Source: Streptomyces sp. MST-110588 (GTDB taxonomy: Bacteria > Actinomycetota > Actinomycetes > Streptomycetales > Streptomycetaceae). Taken from it: 64,000 bases of DNA. Positions within the stretch are counted from its first letter, which is position 1; the number at the start of each line of letters is the position of its first letter. Below are positions 10,750 through 20,408 of the stretch, piece by piece. The DNA lies in contig NZ_CP074380.1 in the NCBI RefSeq assembly GCF_022695595.1, positions 2,783,501 to 2,847,500 on the forward strand. The letters are read 5' to 3'. The notes under the pieces are model-generated. The model was given only the letters and a program-made list of their open reading frames with translations, made no database searches and had not been told where the DNA came from. A program made the position numbers and the translations under genes.

Positions 10750-10911
10750 GAGGTGACTCCGTGGTCGGTCGGAGGTGTTGGGCAGGGGGAGCGCGGCACG
10801 GCGCCCCCGGGGTGCGGGGCGCCGTGCCGTACGGCGGGCGGGATGCAGTGATCACGTGGCAGACGGGTTCAGACGGTGAGCGCTGTCGGACAAGGGCCGT
10901 TCCGTCCCGTT

Positions 10912-11322
10912 TCAGTCCAGGACGGCGAGGGCGTCGATCTCGATGAGCAGTCCCTCGGGCAGGCCCACGTAGACCGTCGTACGGGCCGCCGGTGCCGCCT
11001 TGAGGTCCGCGGCCTCGAAGTACTCGTCGTAGATCTCGTTCATCTCGGCGAAGTGGGCCACGTCGGTGAGATAGACACGCATCATCATCACGTCGTCCCA
11101 GGTCGCCCCGCCCGCCTCCAGGACGGCTTCGACGTTGGCGAGGGTCTGGAGGGTCTGCTCGCGCAGGGTCGGGCCGGCCGGTGTGGGCGCCTGGCCCTCG
11201 ACGGCGGGCAGGAAGCCGACCTGCCCGGCGACCTGGAGGATGTTGCCCTTGCGCACGCCGTGCGAGAACTTCGCCGGCGGCGTGGTGTGGGTGGCCGGGG
11301 TGATCGCGGTCTTCTCGGTCAT
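10912..11322 (-). CDS. RidA family reactive imine/enamine deaminase
   Basis: 136-residue RidA/YjgF-type protein that hydrolyses the enamine/imine intermediates released by PLP-dependent amino acid dehydratases. Conserved elements: QVAGQVGFLP, TLANVEAVLEAGGATWDDV, VYLTDVAHFAEMNEIY, the substrate-binding Arg in APAARTTVYVG and the terminal LIEIDALAVL. The ATG at 11322 overlaps the IclR stop (ATGA). Its presence beside an amino acid deaminase gene fits removal of 2-aminoacrylate-type products. Confidence 0.94.
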   Translation of the reverse strand: MTEKTAITPATHTTPPAKFSHGVRKGNILQVAGQVGFLPAVEGQAPTPAGPTLREQTLQTLANVEAVLEAGGATWDDVMMMRVYLTDVAHFAEMNEIYDEYFEAADLKAAPAARTTVYVGLPEGLLIEIDALAVLD

Positions 11323-12092
11323 GTTCGCATGTCCCTCTGGGGTCTCTGTGGGGTGTGTCCGCAGTACTCCCGGCTGATGGCGTCCGCGGTACGGCGCACC
11401 AGCGGGAGCAGCGTGAGCAGTTCGTCGGCGGTGACGACGACGTTGGGGGCGGAGACCGACATGGCGGCGACCAGCCGCCCGTCCGCGCCGCGAACGGGTG
11501 CCCCGACGCAGTTGATCGACTCCTCGTGCCCGCCCAGGTCGGTGGCCCAGCCCTGTTCGCGTACCTTGGCCAGCTCCGTCAGGAAGGCCGCGGCGTTCGG
11601 CGTCGAACGGGGCGTGTAGGCGGGGTAGTCCAGCTTCTCGGCGAGCGCCCGGCGCTCGGCTTCGGGCAGGTCGGCCAGGAGCAGCTTGGCGACGGCCGCG
11701 ACCGTGATGGCCACGGGTTTCCCTATGCGGGAGTACATCCGTACGGGATAGCGGCTCTCGACCTTGTCGATGTAGAGGACCTCGTTCTCCTCGTACACCG
11801 CGAGGTGGACGGTGTGTCCGCACTGCTCATTCAGTTCCACCAGGTGCGGGTGGGCGATCTCGCGGACGTCCAGGTTCTCCACGGCTTCCTGCGCCAGCGC
11901 GAAGAGGCGGGCGCCCAGGCGGTAACGCTGGTCGGCCTGGCGGTAGACGATGCCGTGCGCGTGGAGCGTGCGCAGCAGGCGCAGCGCGGTGGACTTGTGC
12001 ACGCCCAGACGGCCTGCCACCTGTTCGAGGTTGGCCGGTCCCTCCGCCAGCAGCGGCAGGATGCTCAGCGCGCGGTCGACTGTCTGACTCAT
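11319..12092 (-). CDS. IclR family transcriptional regulator
   Basis: 257-residue regulator: N-terminal winged helix-turn-helix (about 1-65, with NLEQVAGRLGVHKSTALRLL) and a C-terminal effector-binding domain (about 80-250, with HLVELNEQCGHTVHLAVYEE and the GLATDLGGHEESINC-like region). It overlaps the kinase gene upstream and ridA downstream by ATGA junctions, so all three are translated together. It probably controls this operon and the divergent deaminase/deacylase genes; a 19-bp palindrome between the two transcription units (13316-13334) is the likely operator. Confidence 0.95.
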   Translation of the reverse strand: MSQTVDRALSILPLLAEGPANLEQVAGRLGVHKSTALRLLRTLHAHGIVYRQADQRYRLGARLFALAQEAVENLDVREIAHPHLVELNEQCGHTVHLAVYEENEVLYIDKVESRYPVRMYSRIGKPVAITVAAVAKLLLADLPEAERRALAEKLDYPAYTPRSTPNAAAFLTELAKVREQGWATDLGGHEESINCVGAPVRGADGRLVAAMSVSAPNVVVTADELLTLLPLVRRTADAISREYCGHTPQRPQRDMRT

Positions 12093-13197
12093 GGTGTACG
12101 GACCTCCACCCGTGCGGTACCGGCCCCGGCGCTCTCGGTCGTCGTCCAGCCGGGACGCAGCCGCAGTCTCCCCCAGCCCGCCTCGTCCAGGGCCGCGAGG
12201 CGGTCGGCGAGGGCGCGGGATACAGGCGGGCCCAGGTCACCGGGGACGACAAGCGAAGCCGCGGCCATCAGATGGCCGTACCGGGCCCGCCGGAAGACGG
12301 GAAGGCCGCGCAGGGTCGCGGAGAGGAACCCGGCGGCGAAGGCGTCACCGGCGCCTATCGGTGCCACGACGTCCACCGCGAGAGCGGGAACGAAGATCAC
12401 GGTGTCGGAACAGGTGACGCTCGCCTCCGCGCCCTCCCCCGCCGCGCATAGACGGTGACCCCCTGGCCGGCCTGTTTGACGACCAGCGTGCCGGGTTCGG
12501 GGAGCGCGGCCCGTACGGCGTCCGGACCGTGCAGGCCCCAGGCGGCAGCGGCCTCGTCCTCGCCGACGAAGACCAGGTCGCAGCGGCGCGCGAGGTCGAG
12601 CAGCACGCCGGGCGACGGTGCCCCGGCCGTGCGGTTCGCCCACAGCACGGCCCGGTAGTTGACGTCGAAGGAGACCGTCGGCCGGCCGTCGGACGGCTCG
12701 GTGAGCCTGCGCAGCAGCTCCAGGCAGCCGCCGGAGAGTGCGGCGGTGATCCCGGTGACATGGATGATGCGGGCGCCGCACAGCGCCCCGCCGTCCAGCA
12801 GGGCCGGCGACATGGCGGAGGCGGCCGATCCACTCCGGTAGTACAGCACTTCCGCGAGCGGCGCGCCCTCCTCACCCTCGATCCCGGTGGCGCGCTCCCC
12901 GTGCGTACGGAAGTAGATGCCGGTGGGGCGAACGGGGTCGCGCTCCACGTACGAGACATCCACCCCACTGTCGGCGACGGCCTTCAGGAGGTGGTCGCCG
13001 AAGGGGTCGGCGCCGACCCGGGAGACCCAGCGGGCGCGGTGCCCCGTACGGGCCAGCGCGCAGGCGACGTTGGACTCGGCACCACCGATGTCGCGGTCGA
13101 AGGACGGCACGTCCGCGAGGCGGTGGCCGGGCCCGGAGGGCAGGAAGGTGACCATGGACTCGCCGACGCACACCACGTCCGTGCCGGCCTCGACCAT
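12089..13197 (-). pseudogene. PfkB family sugar kinase, 2-keto-3-deoxygluconate kinase-like (single-base frameshift)
   Basis: Ribokinase/PfkB-family kinase; if the frame is restored it has about 369 residues. The N-terminal part (13197 to about 12440) shows VCVGESMVTF, DIGGAESNVACALARTG and DVNYR. The C-terminal part continues in another frame with VVAPIGAGDAFAAGFLSATL, the anion-hole/catalytic Asp motif. The break is at 12436-12440, a run of C on the plus strand; adding one base rejoins the frames as TVYARRGEGAEASVTC. Start ATG at 13197; the stop overlaps the IclR start (ATGA). A 2-keto-3-deoxysugar acid kinase next to GntP is common, so a sugar-acid role for the operon remains possible. The frameshift is probably a sequencing error. 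Confidence 0.88.
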
Positions 13198-13315
13198 CTC
13201 AGGTGCTCCTCACGTCCGTGCGGCGCGTTTTCTTACATGGTTCCCGTACCGTGTGCGGCCATTGACCCGGCAACGGCTCGGATGTTAGACAGCGCTGAGC
13301 GTCATACGCAATGGA

Positions 13316-13334
13316 TGTTGCACACACTGCAACA
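13316..13334. promoter_or_regulatory. Candidate IclR operator
   Basis: Inverted repeat TGTTGCA-cacac-TGCAACA lies in the divergent kinase/deaminase intergenic region, ending 15 bases before the deaminase ATG. Length and symmetry suit an IclR-family dimer site. The assignment to the neighbouring IclR protein is inference. Confidence 0.55.
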
Positions 13335-13349
13335 GGGGAGGAGGCTCCG

Positions 13350-14671
13350 ATGCCCAAGGAGCAGACGGACGCACCAGGCACCGACGCGGCGGCCCGCGTC
13401 CGTACCCACCTGGCGACCCTCGCGGACGAACGCGTCGACCACCGCTTCAAGGGCCTCCCCCCGGACGCCGAGGGCCTGACCGTCGGCGAGCTGACGGCCG
13501 AGCGCCGCAACCTGTTCACCGGCGGCTTCCTCACCCCCGTCCTCGCCCTGTCCGCCGAATCGGTCGAGCACAACCTCGCCCTCATGGAGACCTACACCTC
13601 CCGGCACGGCCTGGCGTTCGCCCCGCACGGCAAGGCCTCCATGTCCCCCAGCTCTTCGCCGGCCAACTCGCCCACGGCGCCTGGGGCATCACCGCCGCCG
13701 TGCCCGCCCACGTCCGCGTCTACCGCGCCTTCGGCATCCAGCGGATCTTCCTGGCCAACGAGGTGGTGGACGCCGCCGCACTGCGCTGGCTGGCCGCCGA
13801 ACTCGACGCCGACCCGGACTTCCGCTGCATCTGCTACGTCGACTCGCTGCGCGGCATCGAACTGATGGACACCGTCCTGCGCGAGGCCGGCGCCCTGCGC
13901 CCCCTGGACGTGGTCATCGAACTGGGCGCGGGCGAGGAGGCACGTACGGGAGTCCGTACGGAAGCCGAATGCAGGGAACTGGCGGACGCGCTGGCCGGCG
14001 TGGACACCCTGCGCCTGGTCGGCGTCGCCGGATACGAGGCCGAGGTACCGGACGCCACACCCGAACGGGTGACCGCCTGGCTGCGCCGCCTCCTGGCCCT
14101 CACCGTCGCCCTCGACGAGGCCGGCCGCTTCGCCGACCTCCAGGAGATCGTGCTCAGCGCCGGCGGCAGCTCATGGTTCGACGCGGTCGCCGAGGTCTTC
14201 GACCAGGCCCCCGCCCTGAGCCGCCCGCTGCTGAAACTGCTGCGCTCCGGGGCGTACGTCACCCACGACGACGGCCACTACCAGCGCCGTACGCCCTTCA
14301 ACCGCACCCCAAAAGAAGGCGCCCTGCAGCCCTCCTTCCGCCTGTGGGCGCAGGTCGTCTCCCGCCCCACACCGCACCAGGCGTTCCTCAACGCGGGCAA
14401 GCGGGACGCGGCGTACGACCTCGACCTGCCGCAACCCGCACTCGTACGATCCGGCCGGGACGGCTCCCTGCGCCCCGCGACCGGCCTGACCGTCACCGGA
14501 CTGTCCGACCAGCACGCCTGGGTGCGCACCGAACACTCCGGGGACCTGGAGGTCGGCGACTGGGTCGCGCTGGGCCTCTCCCACCCCTGCACGTCCTTCG
14601 ACAAATGGCAGTTGATCCCACTGGTCGAGCAAGACGGCACGGTCACGGACTACATCCGCACGTTCTTCTGA
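13350..14671 (+). pseudogene. PLP-dependent amino acid deaminase, DSD1/D-threonine aldolase-like fold (single-base frameshift)
   Basis: Alanine-racemase-fold, PLP-dependent enzyme of the amino acid deaminase / D-serine dehydratase group; about 440 residues when repaired. The N-terminal part carries NLFTGGFLTPVLAL and LAFAPHGKASMSP, where the Lys is the likely PLP lysine. The rest follows in another frame (VPAHVRVYRAFGIQRIFLAN..) through to GLSHPCTSFDKWQLIPLV, the metal-binding C-terminal region typical of DSD1-type enzymes (His/Cys). The break is in the C run at 13645-13649; one added C restores MSPQLFAGQLAHGAWG. GGGGAGGAGG precedes the ATG at 13350. It is divergent from the kinase-iclR-ridA operon. 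Likely function: deamination of a D-amino acid to a 2-oxo acid, with RidA clearing the intermediate. Confidence 0.87.
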
Positions 14672-15016
14672 CAAGCCCGGCCGGGTCTTGGGACCGGTTG
14701 GAAAGAAGTCACCGGCAGCTCGGGGACGGCCGGGCGTGGGCGTATCGGGGACTCCCCGCAGGGCCGTGTGCAAGACGCACGCTTCCTTTCACGGCGTACC
14801 AGCCACGCACACGGCCCGAGGAGAGGCCCCGGTGCGACCGCGCCCCACCCCACCCACCAACCGCACCGGGCGAAAGAGCAAACAACCCCGCAGAGAACCC
14901 ACAAGGAAGCGCCGCAGGCATCGCACCACACACAGCAACCACCCCCAACAAAACCGGACACAACAAGCAAAAGACGCAACCCAAAACGGAACCCAACCCG
15001 GAGAGGGAAACCGGCC
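14672..15016 (+). other. Intergenic region, C/A-rich leader before the deacylase gene
   Basis: No gene is supported here. From about 14870 to 15010 the plus strand is C/A-rich and poor in G and T (accccaaca/caaaagacgc-type), unlike its surroundings, and ends in a GGAGAGGGA ribosome-binding site for the deacylase. This could be an unstructured 5-prime leader, since the deaminase stop is 345 bases upstream. Confidence 0.5.
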
Positions 15017-16653
15017 ATGGACACCGTGTTACGGGACGCCCACGTCATCGACGGCTCCGGCGGCCCGTCCTACCGGGCCGACGTCGGCCTCGCGAACGGC
15101 CGGATCGCCACGATCGTCCGCCCCGGCCAAGGCAGCCGCCCCACCGGCAGGCGAACCCTGGACGCAGCCGGCCTGGCCCTGGCCCCCGGCTTCATCGACA
15201 TGCACGCCCACAGCGACCTGGCCCTGCTGCGCGACCCGGCGCACGAGGCGAAGGCCGCCCAGGGCGTCACGCTGGAGGTCATCGGCCAGGACGGGCTCTC
15301 GTACGCGCCCGTGAACGACCGTACGCTCACCGGCATCCGCACCCAGATAGCCGGATGGAACGGCGGCGCGCCGGGCGAGGAGTCCGTGGACTTCTCCTGG
15401 CGTACGGTCGGCGAGTACCTCGACCGCCTCGACCACGGCTTCGACGGCGAGGGCATCGCCGTCAACGCCGCCTATCTCGTGCCGCAGGGCACGCTCCGCA
15501 TGCTCGCCGTCGGCTGGGACGACCGCCCGGCCACACCCGGCGAGCTGGACCACATGCGGCAGTTGGTGGCGCAGGGAATGGCGGAGGGCGCTGTCGGACT
15601 CTCCTCGGGGCTGACCTACACCCCGGCATGTACGCGGACGACGCCGAACTCACCGAACTGTGCCGGGTGGTGGCCCGGTACGGCGGCTACTACTGCCCCC
15701 ACCACCGCTCGTACGGCGCGGGCGCGCTGGAGGCGTACGCGGAGATGATCGCCCTGGCCCGCGCCGCCGACTGCGCGCTGCACCTCGCGCACGCCACCAT
15801 GAACTTCGGCGTCAACCAGGGCCGCGCGCCCGAACTGCTGGCCCTCCTGGACCAGGCCCTGGACTCCGGCGCCGACATCTCCCTGGACACCTACCCGTAC
15901 ACCCCGGGCTGTACGACGCTGGCCGCACTGCTGCCGAGCTGGGCCAACGAGGGCGGGCCGGATGCGGTGCTGGCCCGGCTGCGGGACGGGGCAACGGCCG
16001 GACGCATCCGGCACGCCATGGAGGTGGAGGGGTCCGACGGCTGCCACGGCGTACCCGTCGAGTGGGACACGGTGGAGATATCGGGTATTTCGCACCCTGG
16101 CCCCCACCTCGCGTCCTACGTGGGCCGTACGATCGCCCAGAGCGCCCGTGAGCGCGCCGAGGACCCCTGGGAGACCGCCCGCCGCCTGCTGATCGACGAC
16201 CGGCTCGGCCCGACGATCATCCAGCACGTCGGGCACGAGGAGAACGTCCGGGAGATCATGCGGCACCGCGTCCATACGGGCGGCAGCGACGGCATCCTCC
16301 AGGGAGCCAAGCCGCACCCGCGCGCCTACGGGACGTTCCCCCGGTACCTGGGGAGGTATGCGCGCGAGCTGGGCGTGCTGTCGCTGGAGGAGTGCGTCGC
16401 CCACCTCACCGGGCGCCCGGCGGCCCGGCTGCGGCTGCCCGACCGGGGGCTCGTACGGGAGGGCTACCGCGCCGACCTGGTGCTCTTCGACCCGGAGACG
16501 GTAGCCGAGGGTGCCACCTTCCAGGCCCCGCGCACCTTGCCGACCGGTATTCCGTACGTCCTGATCGACGGACGTTTCGTCGTGCAGGACGGGCGGCGGA
16601 CGGATGTCCTGGCGGGACGGTCGGTACGCGGGGGCTCGGCCGGCCGGCGGTAG
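15017..16653 (+). pseudogene. N-acyl-D-amino-acid deacylase / D-aminoacylase family amidohydrolase (single-base frameshift)
   Basis: Amidohydrolase-superfamily zinc enzyme releasing D-amino acids from N-acyl-D-amino acids; about 545 residues when repaired. The first part has VIDGSGGPSYRADVGL, the metal motif GFIDMHAHSD and VTLEVIGQDGLS. The second part has PHHRSYG, LHLAHATMNFG, ISLDTYPYTPG and the late catalytic Asp in VHTGGSDGILQGAKPHPRAYG, then the usual LTGRPAARL. The break is at 15625-15626 (CCCCGG should be CCCCGGG), which restores SSGLTYTPGMYADDAEL. GGAGAGGGA lies 8-9 bases before the ATG at 15017. It follows the deaminase on the same strand, so deacylation then deamination is a coherent pathway. 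Confidence 0.9.
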
Positions 16654-16692
16654 TCGCAGCGGCTTCAGCCGGCCGTAGTCGCAGCGGCTTCA
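16650..16692. repeat. Direct repeat at the convergent gene junction
   Basis: Two 18-bp copies of gtagtcgcagcggcttca (16650-16667 and 16675-16692) span the deacylase stop codon and the stop of the convergent NTPase gene. They provide the stop region of both genes, suggesting a small duplication. Confidence 0.8.
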
Positions 16693-18927
16693 CCCGGCCG
16701 ACCGGGGCACCGGCCCACCCGACAGGGGAGCCTGCTGCGCAGCCGCCGCCTCCCCGGCCTGCTCCCGCAGGAAGTCCAGGACCATCGCACTCAGTTCGCC
16801 GGGCCGGTGCGTCAGCCCTCGCACTCCCAGTTCCGCGGCCCTGGCGTTCCGGTCCTGTGTGTTACGCCGGGTGTAGAAGATCACCGGCCCGTCGTACAGC
16901 TCCTCCCGCAGCTTCTCGACCATCTCGATGCCGGCGTCACGGTTCCTGCCCCGGCCGATGTTGGAGATCAGCAGGCCGGGCCGGGCCTGCCGGACGGCGG
17001 CGATCGCCGAGTCCTTGTCGGTCGCCGTACGCACCCGCGTCCCGAAGCTCTCCAGCGTCTCGGCGAGATCCCGGTTGCGGTCGGGCTTGTCGTCCACCCA
17101 CAGGATGTCCAGCAGTCCGGCGCTCCCCGGCTGCGGCACCACCAGCCGGGCGAGGGCAGCCTGCCCGTACACGGCAGGCTGCTGCCCGTAGACGGCAGGC
17201 TGCTGCCCGTAGACGGCAGGCTGCCCGCTCACGGGATAACCGTACGGGGACGGCGCCTGACCGTACCCGCCGGAATCCGGGTGGCCCGCCCCGGCCTGCG
17301 AACCTTGCGGCGGCAGTTGCGGAGCAGGCGCCCCCGCAGCCTGCTGCTGCGGCAGCGACCACGCGAAGGGGAACCGGTGCGGGCCCTCGCCCGCGCGCTC
17401 GTCCCCCGCCCCGTCCCACAGCGCGTTCCACTCCTCGGAGGGCCGTAAGGTCAGCCCGCCGGGTCCGCCGGGCCCGTTCTGCGGTCCCTCGCGCAGCCGC
17501 AGCAGCAGATTCGCCGCGTCCGGCAGACTCATCAGTTCCTCGATCAACGAGAGGAAGGCCGAGCTGGTCACCAGTTCAGCGAAGTCGGTCGGAAGCTGGC
17601 GCTCCAGCGACTCCAGTACGACATCTCCGGTCACCCCGAGCGCTTCCGGTGGCACCAGGTCGTACTGCGCCAGGAACTCCCGCACCCGGTCCCGTTCGGC
17701 CTCCGATGCGCCGCTGCCGTTGGCCATCAGCGTCCTGCGCACCTCCCGGTAGGTCCGGAACTCCGCGACCACGTCGCCGTCCACCACCCCCACCGGCCCG
17801 GTCATCATCCGGTAGAAGTCGGGGTAGAAGTGCTGGAGCAGCAGCGTACGGATGACGGCGCCGGGGCCGAAGTCCCGCCACACCGGGTTGAGCGTCGCTT
17901 CGAGCACGAAGCCGTTGACGAGCCGCTTGATGCGGCGCGGGTTGCGGGCCGACTGCTGGGCCAGCAGGTCCACCAGCGCGTCGTCGAGCAGCGGCGCCAC
18001 CCCCGCCGTACGCGCGCACCAGCGGATGTACTCCTTGACGCCGTGGCCGTCGGCCGCCGGGACGCGGTAGCTGGTCTGGAAGATCTTCTCCATGAAGGCG
18101 GAGCCGGCCGGCGAGAGGTCCCGCAGCAGGCCGTTGGGGCCCAGTGCCGAGCGGTCACAGCCGACGACGAACGCCAGCCCCGGCACGTCCAGGTAGATCT
18201 TCACCGCCTCGCAGATCGCCAGAACCGTTTCTTCGGAGCAGCGGTCGAGGTCGTCGATGAAGACCACGAGCAGCCGCCGCGGCCGGTGCTCGGCGGTCTG
18301 GGCCCACTCCTGCACCAGGTCCCGGATCGCGCCGCGCATCTCGTTGCGGGCCTGGGAGTTGACCGACAGGTTCTTCCACAGCTCGTCGACCAGGCCCGCG
18401 ACGCCCAGCGGTCCGGCGGCGACGGTCACCGCGGCCCGCAGAACCCGCAGCAGTGCCCGCCGTTCGGACACCCGCTGGAGGCCGCGGCGCAGCACCCGCC
18501 GGTCGAAGCGCATCAGGACCGACTTGATCAGCCCTTCCAGCGCGTCGGCGCCGGTGGAGGTCCAGGCGTTGTACCAGACCGTCTCGACCTCGGGCGCCTG
18601 CGTCAGCTCCGCGTCCACCAGGCGCATCAGGCTGCTTTTGCCCATGCCCCAGCCGGCGTCCACGGCCAGTGTGAAGGGGGTGGAGTCGCGGGAGGAGAGC
18701 AGCAGGCCGGCCAGTTGGCGGGCGGCCCGGCCGGCGCCGAGCAGATCGGCCTCGGTCGTGCTCACCGGCTCGTCGTTGAGCAGCGCGAAGGGTCCACGTG
18801 TCCCGTGGCCCCCGTGTGCCCCGCACGCCCCGTATGCGCCATGCACCTCGCATACCTCGCAGACCCCATGCGCCCCATGCGCACCGTGTGCGGTGGCAGG
18901 CGCCGCGGGCGCGCCCGTACGTCTCAT
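16690..18927 (-). CDS. KAP family P-loop NTPase fused to a C-terminal receiver-like domain
   Basis: 745-residue fusion. Residues 1-45 are a His/Gly/Ala/Cys repeat. A KAP-type P-loop NTPase domain follows, with Walker A AGWGMGKSS (about 91-99) and Walker B LLVVFIDDLDR (about 219-229), the hydrophobic insert AAVTVAAGPLGVAGLV between them (about 165-180), and NPRRIKRLVNGF, a sensor-like motif. After a Gln/Pro/Gly/Tyr linker with three QQPAVYG copies comes a receiver-like domain (about 605-725) with acidic pair VDDK (611-614). The phosphoacceptor position appears as Asn656 (LLISNIGR) rather than Asp, so classical phosphorylation is unlikely. The ATG at 18927 follows GGGGGAT. KAP NTPases occur in signalling and phage-defence contexts; the role here is unknown. 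Confidence 0.9.
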   Translation of the reverse strand: MRRTGAPAAPATAHGAHGAHGVCEVCEVHGAYGACGAHGGHGTRGPFALLNDEPVSTTEADLLGAGRAARQLAGLLLSSRDSTPFTLAVDAGWGMGKSSLMRLVDAELTQAPEVETVWYNAWTSTGADALEGLIKSVLMRFDRRVLRRGLQRVSERRALLRVLRAAVTVAAGPLGVAGLVDELWKNLSVNSQARNEMRGAIRDLVQEWAQTAEHRPRRLLVVFIDDLDRCSEETVLAICEAVKIYLDVPGLAFVVGCDRSALGPNGLLRDLSPAGSAFMEKIFQTSYRVPAADGHGVKEYIRWCARTAGVAPLLDDALVDLLAQQSARNPRRIKRLVNGFVLEATLNPVWRDFGPGAVIRTLLLQHFYPDFYRMMTGPVGVVDGDVVAEFRTYREVRRTLMANGSGASEAERDRVREFLAQYDLVPPEALGVTGDVVLESLERQLPTDFAELVTSSAFLSLIEELMSLPDAANLLLRLREGPQNGPGGPGGLTLRPSEEWNALWDGAGDERAGEGPHRFPFAWSLPQQQAAGAPAPQLPPQGSQAGAGHPDSGGYGQAPSPYGYPVSGQPAVYGQQPAVYGQQPAVYGQAALARLVVPQPGSAGLLDILWVDDKPDRNRDLAETLESFGTRVRTATDKDSAIAAVRQARPGLLISNIGRGRNRDAGIEMVEKLREELYDGPVIFYTRRNTQDRNARAAELGVRGLTHRPGELSAMVLDFLREQAGEAAAAQQAPLSGGPVPRSAG
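17161..17223. repeat. Three 21-bp tandem repeats encoding QQPAVYG
   Basis: Three back-to-back copies of ctgcccgtagacggcaggct+g (first copy with one change) encode heptapeptide repeats in the linker of the KAP-receiver fusion. The frame-preserving period suggests a variable-length linker. Confidence 0.9.
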
Positions 18928-19132
18928 CGATCCCCCCGGATTCCGGGCTCCGCCCCGGCGTGACGGTCATCACCCGGTGGCCCGCACCGGAGCGTACCGC
19001 CCGTAGACAGAGTCTCCGTCCCCCTTTCGCGGCACCATGGCTCACAGCACGTGACAGCACACCCACCCAGCGCCGATCAAGGTGGGCAAGAACACCCGCC
19101 GGATCGTGTTACGCGCCCGTAAGGTGGCTGGC

Positions 19133-20344
19133 ATGCAGGTGATCCAGTCAAGCAAGCTCGCAAACGTCTGCTACGAGATCCGTGGCCCGGTCCTGGAGGA
19201 GGCGATGCGGCTGGAGGCTGCGGGCCATCGCATCCTCAAGCTGAACACCGGCAATCCGGCGGCCTTCGGCTTCGAGTGTCCACCGGAGATCCTGGAGGAC
19301 GTCCTGCGCTCGGTCGGTACGGCCCATGGGTACGGCGACGCGAAGGGGCTGCTCTCGGCCCGCCGTGCGGTGATGCAGCACTACCAGACCCGTGGCATCG
19401 AACTGTCCGTGGAGGACATCTACCTGGGCAACGGCGTCTCGGAGCTGATCCAGATGTCGATGCAGGCGCTGCTGGACGACGGGGACGAGGTCCTCGTACC
19501 GGCGCCCGACTACCCGCTGTGGACGGCCTCGGTCTCGCTGTCGGGCGGTACGGCGGTGCACTACCGCTGTGACGAGCAGGCGGACTGGATGCCGGACCTG
19601 GCCGACATCGAGCGCAAGATCACCGACCGCACCAAGGCCCTGGTCGTCATCAACCCGAACAACCCCACCGGGGCCGTGTACGACGAGGAACTGCTGCGCG
19701 GCATCGCGGAGATCGCCCGCCGCCACCGCCTCATCGTCTGCGCCGACGAGATCTACGACAAGATCCTGTACGACGGTGTCACCCACACCCCGTTCGCCGC
19801 CGTCGCGCCCGACCTGCTGACCCTGACCTTCAACGGTCTGTCCAAGTCCTACCGGGTGGCCGGTTACCGCAGCGGCTGGCTGGCGGTCTGCGGCCCCAAG
19901 GCGCACGCCGCCTCGTACATCGAGGGGCTGACCATCCTCGCCAACATGCGGCTGTGCGCGAACATGCCCGCGCAGCACGCCGTGGCGACGGCTCTGGGCG
20001 GGCACCAGTCGATCAACGACCTGGTGCTGCCGGGCGGGCGGCTGCTGGAGCAGCGCGACACGGCGCATGAACTGCTGACCCGGATTCCGGGGGTCACCTG
20101 CGTCAAGCCCAAGGGCGCGCTGTACGCGTTCCCCCGGCTCGACCCCGCGGTCTACAAGATCAAGGACGACCGGCTGATGGTCCTGGACCTGCTGCGCGCC
20201 GAGAAGATCATGATCGTGCACGGTACGGGCTTCAACTGGCCGGAGCCGGACCACTTCCGGCTGGTCACGCTGCCCAGCAAGGACGACCTGACGGACGCGG
20301 TCACCCGCATCGGGGCCTTCCTGGACGGCTACGGACAGTACTGA
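19133..20344 (+). CDS. PLP-dependent class I/II aminotransferase (AlaA-like)
   Basis: 403-residue fold-type I aminotransferase. Visible: LNTGNPAAFGF, HGYGDAKGLLSAR, NPNNPTGAVY, ADEIYDKILYDG, PLP Lys238 in NGLSKSYRVAGYRSGW and the terminal RLVTLP segment. This set matches the alanine/valine-type aminotransferases used in alanine synthesis from pyruvate and glutamate. The ATG at 19133 has AAGGTGG upstream; an upstream in-frame extension exists but lacks support. It is transcribed away from the KAP gene, with 205 bases between them. Confidence 0.94.
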   Translation: MQVIQSSKLANVCYEIRGPVLEEAMRLEAAGHRILKLNTGNPAAFGFECPPEILEDVLRSVGTAHGYGDAKGLLSARRAVMQHYQTRGIELSVEDIYLGNGVSELIQMSMQALLDDGDEVLVPAPDYPLWTASVSLSGGTAVHYRCDEQADWMPDLADIERKITDRTKALVVINPNNPTGAVYDEELLRGIAEIARRHRLIVCADEIYDKILYDGVTHTPFAAVAPDLLTLTFNGLSKSYRVAGYRSGWLAVCGPKAHAASYIEGLTILANMRLCANMPAQHAVATALGGHQSINDLVLPGGRLLEQRDTAHELLTRIPGVTCVKPKGALYAFPRLDPAVYKIKDDRLMVLDLLRAEKIMIVHGTGFNWPEPDHFRLVTLPSKDDLTDAVTRIGAFLDGYGQY

Positions 20345-20408
20345 GGGCGGCGGCGCGGCCCGGCGGAGCCCGGCACAGCCCGGCACGCTTTCTATACGGA
20401 TCACAACT

